Shown here: in pieces, positions 51,140-60,411 of the stretch | Layout: each line of letters begins with the position of its first letter | Numbering within the stretch: the stretch's first letter is position 1 | Source: Austwickia sp. | GTDB taxonomy: Bacteria > Actinomycetota > Actinomycetes > Actinomycetales > Dermatophilaceae | Length of the DNA: 64,000 nucleotides | Reading direction: 5' to 3' | Assembly: GCA_016711265.1 (NCBI GenBank) | Contig: JADJTI010000005.1 | Span: 310,001-374,000, forward strand | Notes under the pieces: model-generated | What the model was told of the DNA's origin: nothing | The model's input: the letters and a program-made list of their open reading frames with translations, nothing else | Database searches by the model: none | Program-made: the position numbers and the translations under genes

Positions 51140-51658
51140 GTGAGCGATGAACGTCCGCTGCGCCTGCTGGTCCTGATGCGGCACGCGGAGGCCAAGAGCT
51201 CCTCGCCCGAGGGTGACATCGGCCGGGAGCTGACCAAGTCAGGACGCAAGGCGGCCGAACGGGTGGGCCAGTGGCTCGTCCGCCAAGGGGTTCGGCCGGA
51301 CGTCGTGGTCGTCTCACCGTCGGCCCGGACCCGCCAGACCTGGGACCAGCTGCGCGCGGCGGGACTGCCCGCCGACGCGGTGTGGAGCGACGACAGCGTG
51401 TACCTGGCTTATCCCGGCGACCTGGCTGATTCGATCCGTGACGTGCCGGACGAGGCCCGCACCGTGCTGCTCATCGGCCACGCCCCGGGGATTCCCGGAC
51501 TGGCCGCCGACTTGGAGGATCACACCGACCTGGACGCCGACCAGCGTGAGGCGATGCAGCGGTGGCCCACGGCGGCGGTCGCTGTGGTTTCCCACCGCAG
51601 CGACTGGGCGGCCTTCCCCGATGAGACGACCGCGTTGGCGGCTTTTCACGCGCCCTGA
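51140..51658 (+). CDS. SixA-type histidine phosphatase
   Basis: 172-residue phosphohistidine phosphatase of the SixA branch of the histidine phosphatase superfamily. The catalytic LMRHAEAK replaces the RHG of most members with RHA, as in SixA. Other signature parts are ELTKSGRKAAERVGQWL, SPSARTRQTW and the second His in IGHAPGIPGL. The GTG start has CATGCT 6 bases upstream and no ribosome site. It follows gatB by 59 bases. Target unknown. Confidence 0.9.
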   Translation: MSDERPLRLLVLMRHAEAKSSSPEGDIGRELTKSGRKAAERVGQWLVRQGVRPDVVVVSPSARTRQTWDQLRAAGLPADAVWSDDSVYLAYPGDLADSIRDVPDEARTVLLIGHAPGIPGLAADLEDHTDLDADQREAMQRWPTAAVAVVSHRSDWAAFPDETTALAAFHAP

Positions 51659-51724
51659 GCCCACGCAATTCCGCCCGGCGGCGCGGTCGCTGACCCCGCA
51701 CGGGTCCGGACTACCATGCGGGGC

Positions 51725-53491
51725 ATGACCCAGACGCAGTCGAACACCCCCGGCGGTACGCCGACCAGCACCCCGACGAACGCGGGTACGACGACCGGCA
51801 CGCCGGACATCAAGCCGCGCAGCCGCGAGGTCACCGACGGCCTGGAGAAGGCCGCGGCCCGGGGGATGCTGCGGGCGGTCGGCATGGGGGATGAGGATTG
51901 GGTCAAGCCGCAGATCGGCATCGCGTCCTCGTGGAACGAGATCACCCCCTGCAACCTGTCGCTGGACCGCCTGGCCAAGGCGGCCAAGGACGGCGTGCAC
52001 GCTGCGGGCGGGTACCCGTTGGAGTTCGCCACCATCAGCGTGTCCGACGGCATCTCGATGGGCCACGAGGGCATGCACTTTTCCTTGGTCAGCCGAGAAA
52101 TCATCGCTGACTCGGTGGAGACGGTGATGCAGGCCGAGCGGCTCGACGGGTCGGTCCTGCTCGCCGGGTGTGACAAGTCCTTACCCGGGATGCTGATGGC
52201 TGCGGCGCGTTTGGACCTGGCCGCGGTGTTCTTGTACGCCGGGTCGATCCTTCCCGGGATCGCCAAGCTGCACGACGGTACCGAGAAGCAGGTGACGATC
52301 ATCGACGCGTTCGAGGCGGTCGGCGCGTGCAGCCGGGGGCTGATGCCGCCGGAGGACGTCGACGCGATCGAGCGGGCCATCTGCCCGGGCGAGGGGGCGT
52401 GCGGCGGGATGTACACCGCGAACACGATGGCATCGGTGGCCGAAGCAATCGGGATGTCCCTGCCGGGGTCGGCGGCGCCGCCGGCCACCGACCGACGCCG
52501 GGACGGGTTTGCCCGCAGGTCGGGTCAGGCGGTGGTGGAGATGCTCCGCGCCGGGATCACGGCGCGGAGCATCATGACCAGGGAGGCGTTCGAGAACGCG
52601 ATCGCGGTGGTCATGGCGTTCGGCGGCTCGACGAACGCCGTGCTGCATCTGTTGGCCATCGCCCACGAGTGCGACGTCGACCTGTCGCTTGCCGACTTCA
52701 CGCGGATCGGCGCGCGGGTGCCTCATCTGGCGGACGTCAAGCCGTTCGGGGCGCATGTCATGACCGACGTTGACCATGTCGGTGGCGTCCCGGTGGTGAT
52801 GCGGGCGCTGCTCGACGCCGGCCTGCTGCACGGTGACTGCCTGACCGTCACCGGCAAGACGGTCGCGCAAAACCTGGCCGACATCGCGCCCCCCGACCCT
52901 GACGGCAAGGTGGTCCGCGCGATGTCGTCCCCGATCCACCCGAGCGGCGGGATCACGATCCTGTCCGGCTCGCTGGCCCCCGAGGGTGCCGTGGTCAAGT
53001 CGGCGGGCTTCGACTCCTCGGTGTTCGAAGGGACCGCCCGGGTCTTCGACGGCGAACGCGCCGCGATGGACGCCGTCGAGGATGGCACGCTGCGGGCCGG
53101 TGACGTGTGCGTCATCCGGTACGAAGGACCCAAAGGCGGCCCCGGGATGCGCGAGATGCTGGCCGTGACGGGTGCGATCAAGGGCGCAGGGCTGGGCAAG
53201 GACGTGCTGCTGCTGACCGACGGCCGGTTCTCCGGCGGCACCACCGGGCTGTGCGTCGGTCACGTGGCGCCCGAGGCGGTGGATGGCGGGCCGATCGCCT
53301 ACGTGCACGATGGTGATCGCATCCGGCTGGACGTGGCCTCGGGCACCCTGGATCTGCTGGTCGACGAGGCCGAACTGGCTCGACGCCGGGAGGCCGGAGT
53401 GAGTGCGCCCGAGCCGAAATTCACCCGGGGCGTGCTGGCCAAGTACCGCAGACTGGTGGGCAGTGCCTCCCGTGGGGCGGTCTGCGACTGA
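51725..53491 (+). CDS. ilvD: Dihydroxy-acid dehydratase
   Basis: Iron-sulfur enzyme forming the 2-keto acids in valine and isoleucine synthesis. The 588 residues carry SSWNEITPCNLSLDRL, GCDKSLPGM and CPGEGACGGMYTANTM with the cluster Cys residues, and TDGRFSGGTTGLCVGHVAPEA near the C-terminus. The first 25 residues are a Thr/Pro-rich extension. The ATG at 51725 has TACCAT 7 bases upstream; ATG 51716 is in frame. It precedes ilvBNC but has its own promoter. Confidence 0.96.
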   Translation: MTQTQSNTPGGTPTSTPTNAGTTTGTPDIKPRSREVTDGLEKAAARGMLRAVGMGDEDWVKPQIGIASSWNEITPCNLSLDRLAKAAKDGVHAAGGYPLEFATISVSDGISMGHEGMHFSLVSREIIADSVETVMQAERLDGSVLLAGCDKSLPGMLMAAARLDLAAVFLYAGSILPGIAKLHDGTEKQVTIIDAFEAVGACSRGLMPPEDVDAIERAICPGEGACGGMYTANTMASVAEAIGMSLPGSAAPPATDRRRDGFARRSGQAVVEMLRAGITARSIMTREAFENAIAVVMAFGGSTNAVLHLLAIAHECDVDLSLADFTRIGARVPHLADVKPFGAHVMTDVDHVGGVPVVMRALLDAGLLHGDCLTVTGKTVAQNLADIAPPDPDGKVVRAMSSPIHPSGGITILSGSLAPEGAVVKSAGFDSSVFEGTARVFDGERAAMDAVEDGTLRAGDVCVIRYEGPKGGPGMREMLAVTGAIKGAGLGKDVLLLTDGRFSGGTTGLCVGHVAPEAVDGGPIAYVHDGDRIRLDVASGTLDLLVDEAELARRREAGVSAPEPKFTRGVLAKYRRLVGSASRGAVCD

Positions 53492-53592
53492 CCTAGCGTG
53501 AGCCTGCAGGCGTTCCACGTCACGCCCCTGCGGTGCCGCACCTGGCGCGAGGCCTCGACCTTCGAACCGGCGCTCGAGCCCACGTCCCTCGT

Positions 53593-53667
53593 CCGGACCC
53601 ACGAAGCTTCGTGGGTCCGGCAGCGGGAGGTGGGTCCGGCAGCGGGAGGTGGGTTCCGGCGAGGGGA
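53593..53667. repeat. Palindrome-centred 19-bp iterated repeat, copy 2
   Basis: A perfect 28-bp palindrome (53593-53620) contains the same 20-bp core as copy 1 (53597-53616). Three 19-bp units follow to the right (53611-53629, 53630-53648 identical, 53649-53667 diverged; unit GTGGGTCCGGCAGCGGGAG). Left-hand units are missing. It fills the gap between ilvD and the membrane protein gene (53492-53726). Confidence 0.85.
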
Positions 53668-53726
53668 GTGGTTTCGGGCGGCGGGGCTGGGTTTGACCGG
53701 GACAAGGTTCCAGCGGGAGATGACAC

Positions 53727-54200
53727 GTGAAGCGTGACACGGTGTGGCGCAGGGGCGCTGACGCGGTGGCCTTCGCCAATGCGGCGGCCTTGTTCGCGGT
53801 CCAACTGGCGGCGATCAGTGGCGCGACGATGTGGGAGCCGGTGGCGTCGGCGTACCTGATCTGGACTCTGGTGACGGCCGTCGCCCTGGTCGTGGTCTTC
53901 GTGACCAGCCTGGGGCCTCCCGGACGTCTGCCGATGATGCTGGCCGCAGCCGGTCTCGGTGCCGCCGTCAGTCTGCCGCCCTTGGTGGTCGGCGTCGTCG
54001 TCGCCCGAGAGCCGGTGGACCGGCGCCTGGCGCTGCAGAAGCAGCCCAGCGCCGCCATCACGTGGCGCTCTGACCTGAGATCGAGCCAGCTGGTCTGCGT
54101 GGTCGATCCGGTGGCGGGAGCGGGGGTAGCCCCGCAGGAGCGTCGTGGATACCTGCTCGATCTGCTCGACCGTTCGTTCGTCGGCGACCGGGTCCGCTGA
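53727..54200 (+). CDS. Small membrane protein of unknown function
   Basis: 157-residue protein with three hydrophobic segments (ANAAALFAVQLAAISGA, YLIWTLVTAVALVVVFVTSLG, MMLAAAGLGAAVSLPPLVVGVVV) and a soluble C-terminal tail of about 65 residues (REPVDRRLALQKQPSAAITW...). No family is recognised. A GTG start follows GGGAGATG. It lies between ilvD and the ilvB leader and ends 35 bases before the leader peptide; co-transcription with either is possible. Confidence 0.65.
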   Translation: MKRDTVWRRGADAVAFANAAALFAVQLAAISGATMWEPVASAYLIWTLVTAVALVVVFVTSLGPPGRLPMMLAAAGLGAAVSLPPLVVGVVVAREPVDRRLALQKQPSAAITWRSDLRSSQLVCVVDPVAGAGVAPQERRGYLLDLLDRSFVGDRVR

Positions 54201-54235
54201 CCGGACGGGACGGCGGGCTCACCATGTGAGACCTC

Positions 54236-54310
54236 ATGCGTCGTCGTTTGACGGACCCCGAGGTCAGGCGCGAGTCTCTACCCGTGGCCATCCTCCTGGT
54301 ACTTCCGTGA
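54236..54310 (+). CDS. ilvB operon leader peptide
   Basis: 24-codon ORF beginning MRRRLTDPEV and ending in a run VAILLVLP before TGA. Seven of the last eight sense codons specify Val, Ala, Ile or Leu, the end products of the operon plus one. Ribosome stalling at these codons would control the hairpins that follow. Position 226 bases before ilvB and the adjacent terminator make a leader peptide the best reading. Confidence 0.75.
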   Translation: MRRRLTDPEVRRESLPVAILLVLP

Positions 54311-54371
54311 GCGCGTGAGCTGACCGCTGCGCGCTCGACCCTTCGACCCGGATCCGGGAAGAGGGGTTTTT
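54309..54371 (+). promoter_or_regulatory. Transcription attenuator of the ilvB operon
   Basis: Just after the leader stop, GAGCGCG (54309-54315) can pair with CGCGCTC (54330-54336). A terminator follows: CCCTTC, a nested CCCGGATCCGGG, then GAGGGG and TTTTTT ending near 54372. This is the only hairpin in the window with a clear T-run. A further 9-bp hairpin with a 5-base loop follows (54379-54401). Stalling in the Val/Ile/Leu codons should prevent the terminator from forming. Confidence 0.72.
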
Positions 54372-54536
54372 TCGTTTGACCGGAGGCCGGTCGCCTCCGG
54401 TGAGACAGGCAGCTCGGCGCAGACCGGCCTGGCAGGCGGGCCGCGGCCGAGGGTGCGGGGCGCAGCGCAGACGCGGCGGCGTGACCGGCTGGGGGGCGAC
54501 GACTGGATGAGATCCGCAGTGAAACTGGAGACGACC

Positions 54537-56423
54537 GTGACGGACAAGACCGATCCACGTCAGAAGCCGGCGAACGCCGTGCCGAGCCCCGCCGATCTCG
54601 CCGATCGGCTGACCCCCGGCGGGCGGGCTGATCACACCGATCACGGCGGTCAGACCGAGCAGGTCGAGCAGGTCGAGCATGTCACCGGCGCCGAGAGCCT
54701 CATCCGGTCCCTCGAAGAGGTCGGGTGCGAGGTGATCTTCGGGCTCCCGGGGGGCGCGATCCTGCCGGCGTACGACCCGCTGATGGACTCGACGAAGATC
54801 CGGCACATCCTGGTCCGTCACGAGCAGGGCGCCGGGCACGCCGCTCAGGGGTATGCAGCGGCCACCGGCAAGACGGGCACCGTGATGGTGACCTCCGGTC
54901 CCGGGGCGACGAACCTGGTGACCCCGCTGGCGGATGCGCTGATGGATTCGGTGCCGATGGTCGCGATCACCGGGCAGGTGGGTTCGGCGGCGATCGGCAG
55001 CGACGCCTTCCAGGAGGCCGACACCCGCGGGATCACGATGCCGATCACCAAGCACAACTACCTGGTCACGAACCCGCTGGACATTCCGCGGGCGATCGCC
55101 GAGGCCTACTACATCGCCTCCTCGGGCCGGCCCGGGCCCGTGCTGGTCGACGTCACCAAGGACGCCCTGCAGGCGCAGACGACGTTCAGCTGGCCGCCGA
55201 AGATCGACCTGCCCGGATACCGGCCGGTCACCAAGCCGCACAACAAGCAGATCCGCGAGGCAGCCCGGTTGATCAAGGCCGCCCGCCGGCCGATCTTCTA
55301 CATCGGCGGTGGCGTGATCCGCGCGCGGGCCGCGCAAGCCCTGCGCGAACTCGTCGACGCCACTCAGATCCCGCTGGTCACCACGCTGATGGCGCGCGGC
55401 GCCGTACCGGATGACCACCCGCTGCACCTGGGCATGCCGGGCATGCACGGGTCCGTGGCGGCCGTGACCGGATTGCAGAAGGCCGACCTGCTGATCACCC
55501 TGGGCGCACGCTTCGATGACCGGGTGACCGGCAAGCTGTCGACCTTCGCGCCGCTGGCCAAGGTGATCCACGCCGACATCGACCCGGCCGAGATCAGCAA
55601 GAACCGGGTGGCCGACGTACCGATGGTCGGCGACTGCCTGGAGGTGATCACCGAGCTGCTCGCGGTGATGAAGGGCGAGGACGCCGTCGGGGACTACGAG
55701 GCCTGGCGTCAGGAGGTGGCCGGATGGAAGAAGACCTACCCGGTGGGGTACACCGAGCCGGATTCCGGCCTGGTCGCCCCGCAATACGTGATCGAGCGGA
55801 TCAGCGCCCTGACCGGCCCCGAGGCCTGCTACGTGGCCGGCGTCGGACAGCACCAGATGTGGGCCGCCCAGTTCGTCAACTACTCCCGACCGAACAGCTG
55901 GCTCAACTCCGGCGGGCTCGGAACGATGGGGTACGCCGTCCCGGCGGCGATGGGTGCCCAGGTCGCCGAACCGGATCGGGTGGTCTGGGCCATCGACGGT
56001 GACGGCTGCTTCCAGATGACCAACCAGGAGTTGGCCACCTGCGTGATCAACCAGATCCCCATCAAGGTGGCGGTGATCAACAACAGCAGCCTGGGTATGG
56101 TCCGGCAGTGGCAGACGCTGTTCTACAACGAGCGCTACTCCAACACCGACCTGCACACCTCCTATGAGGAACGCCGGATCCCGGACTTCGTGAAGCTCGC
56201 CGACGCCTACGGCTGCCTCGGCCTGCGCTGCGAGCGCAAGGAGGACGTGGATGCCACGATCCAGGCGGCCCTGGCCGAGACCGAACGGCCGGTGGTCATC
56301 GACTTCGTGGTGTGCCGCGACGCGATGGTGTGGCCGATGGTCCCCGCCGGGGTCAGCAACGACGAGATCATGTACGCGCGGGGCATGTCCCCGGTCTGGG
56401 ACCGCGAGGGCGGGGCGTCATGA
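54537..56423 (+). CDS. ilvB: Acetolactate synthase large (catalytic) subunit
   Basis: Thiamine-diphosphate enzyme making acetolactate or acetohydroxybutyrate, first common step of branched-chain amino acid synthesis. The 628 residues contain FGLPGGAILP with RHEQGAGHAAQGYA (catalytic Glu), TSGPGATNLVTPLADA, and the cofactor motif GDGCFQMTNQELATC...NNSSLGMVRQWQ. A 50-residue acidic/His-rich N-terminal extension is present. The GTG at 54537 has GGAG 6 bases upstream; in-frame starts lie at 54507 and 54519. Controlled by the upstream attenuator. Confidence 0.96.
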   Translation: MTDKTDPRQKPANAVPSPADLADRLTPGGRADHTDHGGQTEQVEQVEHVTGAESLIRSLEEVGCEVIFGLPGGAILPAYDPLMDSTKIRHILVRHEQGAGHAAQGYAAATGKTGTVMVTSGPGATNLVTPLADALMDSVPMVAITGQVGSAAIGSDAFQEADTRGITMPITKHNYLVTNPLDIPRAIAEAYYIASSGRPGPVLVDVTKDALQAQTTFSWPPKIDLPGYRPVTKPHNKQIREAARLIKAARRPIFYIGGGVIRARAAQALRELVDATQIPLVTTLMARGAVPDDHPLHLGMPGMHGSVAAVTGLQKADLLITLGARFDDRVTGKLSTFAPLAKVIHADIDPAEISKNRVADVPMVGDCLEVITELLAVMKGEDAVGDYEAWRQEVAGWKKTYPVGYTEPDSGLVAPQYVIERISALTGPEACYVAGVGQHQMWAAQFVNYSRPNSWLNSGGLGTMGYAVPAAMGAQVAEPDRVVWAIDGDGCFQMTNQELATCVINQIPIKVAVINNSSLGMVRQWQTLFYNERYSNTDLHTSYEERRIPDFVKLADAYGCLGLRCERKEDVDATIQAALAETERPVVIDFVVCRDAMVWPMVPAGVSNDEIMYARGMSPVWDREGGAS

Positions 56424-56488
56424 GCGTCGACCAGGTCAGCGCAGCGCCCGCCCTGGGCACCCGATTCGGCTTCGTGGAGAGTGAGTGA
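56420..56488 (+). CDS. 22-codon ORF bridging ilvB and ilvN
   Basis: Starts at an ATG overlapping the ilvB stop (ATGA) and ends with a TGA sharing one base with the ilvN ATG (TGATG). It begins MSVDQVSAAP and has mostly G/C-ending codons. It would keep ribosomes moving between the two subunit genes. It may be a remnant or chance ORF. Confidence 0.4.
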   Translation: MSVDQVSAAPALGTRFGFVESE

Positions 56489-56997
56489 TGGCTAAGCACG
56501 TCCTGTCGGTCCTGGTGGAAAACAAGCCGGGGGTGCTGGCGCGGATCGCCGGGCTGTTCTCGCGGCGCGGGTTCAACATCAACTCGTTGGCGGTGGGGGA
56601 GACCGAGCGGCCGGAGATCAGCCGGATGACGGTCCTGGTGGACGCCGAAGACGCGCCCATCGAGCAGATCACCAAACAGCTCAACAAGCTGGTCGAGGTC
56701 TTGAAGGTGGTCGAGCTCGACCCGGAGTCGGCCGTCGAGCGCCGGATCATCCTGGTCAAGGTCCGCACCGAGCCGAGCACCCGATCGAACATCCTGGAAA
56801 CGGCGCACCTGTTCCGCGCGCGGATCGTGGACGTCGCGCCGGACTCGGTGACCATCGAGGGCACCGGTCGGGTGGACAAGCTGGAAGCGCTGTTGGCCAA
56901 CCTGGAACCGTACGGGGTCAAGGAACTCGTCCAGTCCGGCATGGTGGCCATTGGGCGCGGCCCGCGCAGCATCACCGACCGGGCGGCCCGGCACTAA
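56488..56997 (+). CDS. ilvN: Acetolactate synthase small (regulatory) subunit
   Basis: ACT-domain subunit that binds valine and activates IlvB. The 169 residues open with the ACT motif HVLSVLVENKPGVLARIAGLFSRRGFNINSLAVGETE, then IEQITKQLNKLVEVLKV and a C-terminal second domain (ELVQSGMVAIGRG). GGAG lies 8 bases before the ATG. The gene is normal in length and directly follows ilvB. Confidence 0.96.
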   Translation: MAKHVLSVLVENKPGVLARIAGLFSRRGFNINSLAVGETERPEISRMTVLVDAEDAPIEQITKQLNKLVEVLKVVELDPESAVERRIILVKVRTEPSTRSNILETAHLFRARIVDVAPDSVTIEGTGRVDKLEALLANLEPYGVKELVQSGMVAIGRGPRSITDRAARH

Positions 56998-57091
56998 CCC
57001 GCAGCGGCACCGACACGCTCGCGCGGGCACCGGCCCGCGGAGCAGAACACCCAGGCAGAAGGCCCGAGCAGGCTGAGAGAGGAACCGCGAA

Positions 57092-58126
<1,035 letters not shown>

Positions 58127-58206
58127 CGGCAGGGTGAGTGGGCAGGGCGGCCACGGTGTGCGAGCGCACGCGGTACGGCGTGCCGCGGCCTGACGTCGTA
58201 CCCGCT

Positions 58207-58248
58207 GGTGAGGGGGTGGCTCCGGGAAACCGGGGCTACCCCCTCACC
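58207..58248 (+). terminator. Long hairpin with GAAA tetraloop after ilvC
   Basis: 19-bp arms (58207-58225 and 58230-58248) pair fully in RNA with two G-U pairs around a GAAA loop. No T-run. It should end ilvBNC transcription. The rest of 58127-58424 has no gene. Confidence 0.7.
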
Positions 58249-58424
58249 CATGTGCCGGCCTGCCGCTGCCTCGGGGTCCGCATATCGGTCCCGGCGGCTA
58301 CCCGCCGGTACCCGGTGACAGGATGGCTGGCGGGTTGGGGTGGTCCGAACCCGCAGCACACCTGACGAATCCCCGTGGAACCCGCCGAATCCCGGTAAAC
58401 CCCGTTAACAAGGAGCGAGCGAAC

Positions 58425-60014
58425 GTGTCCAAGCCCGTGGTGGTCATCGCCGAAGAGCTCTCACCCGCCACGATGGAGGCGCTCGGCCCGGACTTCGAGA
58501 TCAGGCACTGTGACGGCGCGAACCGCCCGGAGCTCCTGGCGGCGCTGGCGGATGCGGACGCGCTGCTGGTGCGGTCGGCCACGCAGGTCGACGCCGAGGC
58601 GCTGGCTGCGGGTCGGCGGCTGAAGGTGGTCGCCCGCGCGGGTGTCGGCCTCGATAACGTCGACGTCAAGGCGGCGACCGAGGCCGGGGTCATGGTCGTC
58701 AACGCGCCGACCTCGAACATCACGTCGGCGGCGGAGCTGGCGGTGGGTCTGCTGCTGGCCTGTGCCCGCAACATCGCGCCGGCCAACGCCGCGCTCAAGG
58801 GTGGGGCGTGGAAGCGGAGTGCGTACGGCGGCGTCGAGTTGCTCGACAAGACCGTCGGGGTGGTGGGGCTGGGCAGGATCGGGGCCCTGACCGTCGAGCG
58901 GTTGGCGGGTTTCGGGATGACCGTGATCGCCTACGACCCGTACGTGTCGACGGCGCGCGCGGCGGCGTTGGGCGCCCGCCTGGTGAGCTTGGACGAACTG
59001 CTCGCCGAGAGCGACTTCATCACCGTGCACCTGCCCAAGACCCCGGAAACGGTGGGGCTGATCGGCGCCGAGGCGCTGCGCAAGGTCAAGCCGTCGGTGC
59101 GGATCATCAACGCGGCGCGCGGCGGGATCGTGGACGAGCAGGCCCTCGCCGACGCCCTCGCTGAGGGGCGGGTCGCGGGGGCGGGCCTGGATGTGTTCGC
59201 CAAGGAACCGTGCACCGACTCGCCGTTGTTCGGTTTCGACACCGTGGTGGTGACGCCGCACCTGGGGGCCTCGACGGATGAGGCCCAAGAGAAGGCCGGC
59301 ATTTCGGTAGCTCGGTCGGTGCGGCTGGCCCTGGCCGGCGAGCTGGTGCCGGACGCGGTCAACGTCTCGGGCGGGGTGATCGATGAGGATGTCCGGCCGG
59401 GAATCCCGCTGGTGGAGCACTTGGGGCAGCTGTTCACCGGGCTCGCCGGGGCCACGCCGAGCTTCCTGGAGATCGAGGTGCGGGGAGAACTGGCCGGCAA
59501 GGACGTCTCGGTGTTCACACTGGCGGCCCTCAAGGGCCTGTTCGCTGCCGTGGTCGAGGACGGCGTCTCCTACGTGAACGCGCCGTTGGTGGCCGCCCAG
59601 CGCGGCGTCGAGGTCAAGCTCACCACGGCCGAGCTGAGCGAGGAGTTCCGGAACTCGGTCACGCTGCGTGGGATGCTCCCGGACAACCGCCAGGTCAGTG
59701 TCTCCGGCACGTTGACCGGGCCGAAGCAGGTGCCCAAGCTGATCTCCGTCGACGGCTTCGACATGGAGATCCCGATCAGTGAGCACATGGCGTTCTACCG
59801 GTACAAGGACCGCCCGGGCGTCATCGGGGTGGTCGGCGGACTGCTGGGCGAGGCCGGGGTCAACATCGCCGGCATGCAGGTGGCGCGCGATGACGTCAAG
59901 GCGGACTGCATCGTGGCCCTGACGGTTGACTCGCCGATCCCGGCGGACGTGCTGACCCGGATCGAGGAAGCCATCGGTGCCGAGCAGGTGGCGGCGGTGG
60001 ATCTGCGGACCTGA
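58425..60014 (+). CDS. serA: D-3-phosphoglycerate dehydrogenase
   Basis: First enzyme of serine synthesis, oxidising 3-phosphoglycerate with NAD. The 529-residue long form has the catalytic domain with VGLGRIGALTVERLAGFGM (NAD loop), NAARGGIVDEQAL and HLGASTDEAQEKAG (catalytic His), then the intervening domain found in mycobacterial SerA, and a C-terminal ACT domain (RPGVIGVVGGLLGEAGVNIAGMQ) for serine feedback. The GTG start has AAGGAG 9 bases upstream. Confidence 0.95.
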   Translation: MSKPVVVIAEELSPATMEALGPDFEIRHCDGANRPELLAALADADALLVRSATQVDAEALAAGRRLKVVARAGVGLDNVDVKAATEAGVMVVNAPTSNITSAAELAVGLLLACARNIAPANAALKGGAWKRSAYGGVELLDKTVGVVGLGRIGALTVERLAGFGMTVIAYDPYVSTARAAALGARLVSLDELLAESDFITVHLPKTPETVGLIGAEALRKVKPSVRIINAARGGIVDEQALADALAEGRVAGAGLDVFAKEPCTDSPLFGFDTVVVTPHLGASTDEAQEKAGISVARSVRLALAGELVPDAVNVSGGVIDEDVRPGIPLVEHLGQLFTGLAGATPSFLEIEVRGELAGKDVSVFTLAALKGLFAAVVEDGVSYVNAPLVAAQRGVEVKLTTAELSEEFRNSVTLRGMLPDNRQVSVSGTLTGPKQVPKLISVDGFDMEIPISEHMAFYRYKDRPGVIGVVGGLLGEAGVNIAGMQVARDDVKADCIVALTVDSPIPADVLTRIEEAIGAEQVAAVDLRT

Positions 60015-60065
60015 CCGCGGCGGGTCCCGGGGCGCGGGTCGTCTTCGACGGTCCCGACAAGCGCT

Positions 60066-60101
60066 GAGGTGGGTGACGATCCTAGGATCGTCACCCACCT
60101 C
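60066..60101. terminator. Perfect 36-bp palindrome after serA
   Basis: Arms 60066-60083 and 60084-60101 are exact inverted copies (half GAGGTGGGTGACGATCCT) with no spacer. As RNA it forms a 16-bp stem with a 4-base loop, 52 bases after the serA stop. It probably terminates serA; a protein-binding site is the alternative. Confidence 0.65.
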
Positions 60102-60411
60102 GCGTCCTTCAGGCCGACTCGGGGTTTTCGGCCCGGAAGGCTCGATGCCGCTCTGGGGATTGAGCGGGTGCCCGTACGGTCGGCAGGCGATTGGGGAAGA
60201 CCGCTGCCGTGGGGAGGTACGAGTGCTCGGGCCGATCATGACGAGTTGACGGCTCAACTATATCGCGTTCGCGGGCCGCTGTTGAGGCTATTGTTAATGT
60301 GATGCACGCCGTCGTCCGCAGTGGGCGCAGCGGCGTCCGCTCGACGGCGGACCGCTCCGGCATGTGAGAGGTCCATCCCACCGGTCGAAACGGCTGACTA
60401 CCATCGGCGCC
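60102..60411. other. Intergenic region before leuB without a recognisable gene
   Basis: About 310 bases. The stretch 60240-60305 is locally AT-rich (CAACTATATCG, GCTATTGTTAATG) and may hold a promoter. TACCAT (60399-60404) lies 7 bases before the leuB ATG and is the better -10 candidate. Short frames here lack coding bias. Confidence 0.4.

Noticed and set aside
52181..54061. 626-codon minus-strand frame across ilvD, the repeat and the membrane protein
   Set aside because: Crosses an intergenic palindrome and several genes; no protein signature.
60145..60249. Possible leader peptide before leuB
   Set aside because: The short frame lacks Leu runs and coding bias, no terminator with T-run follows, and leuB appears leaderless.
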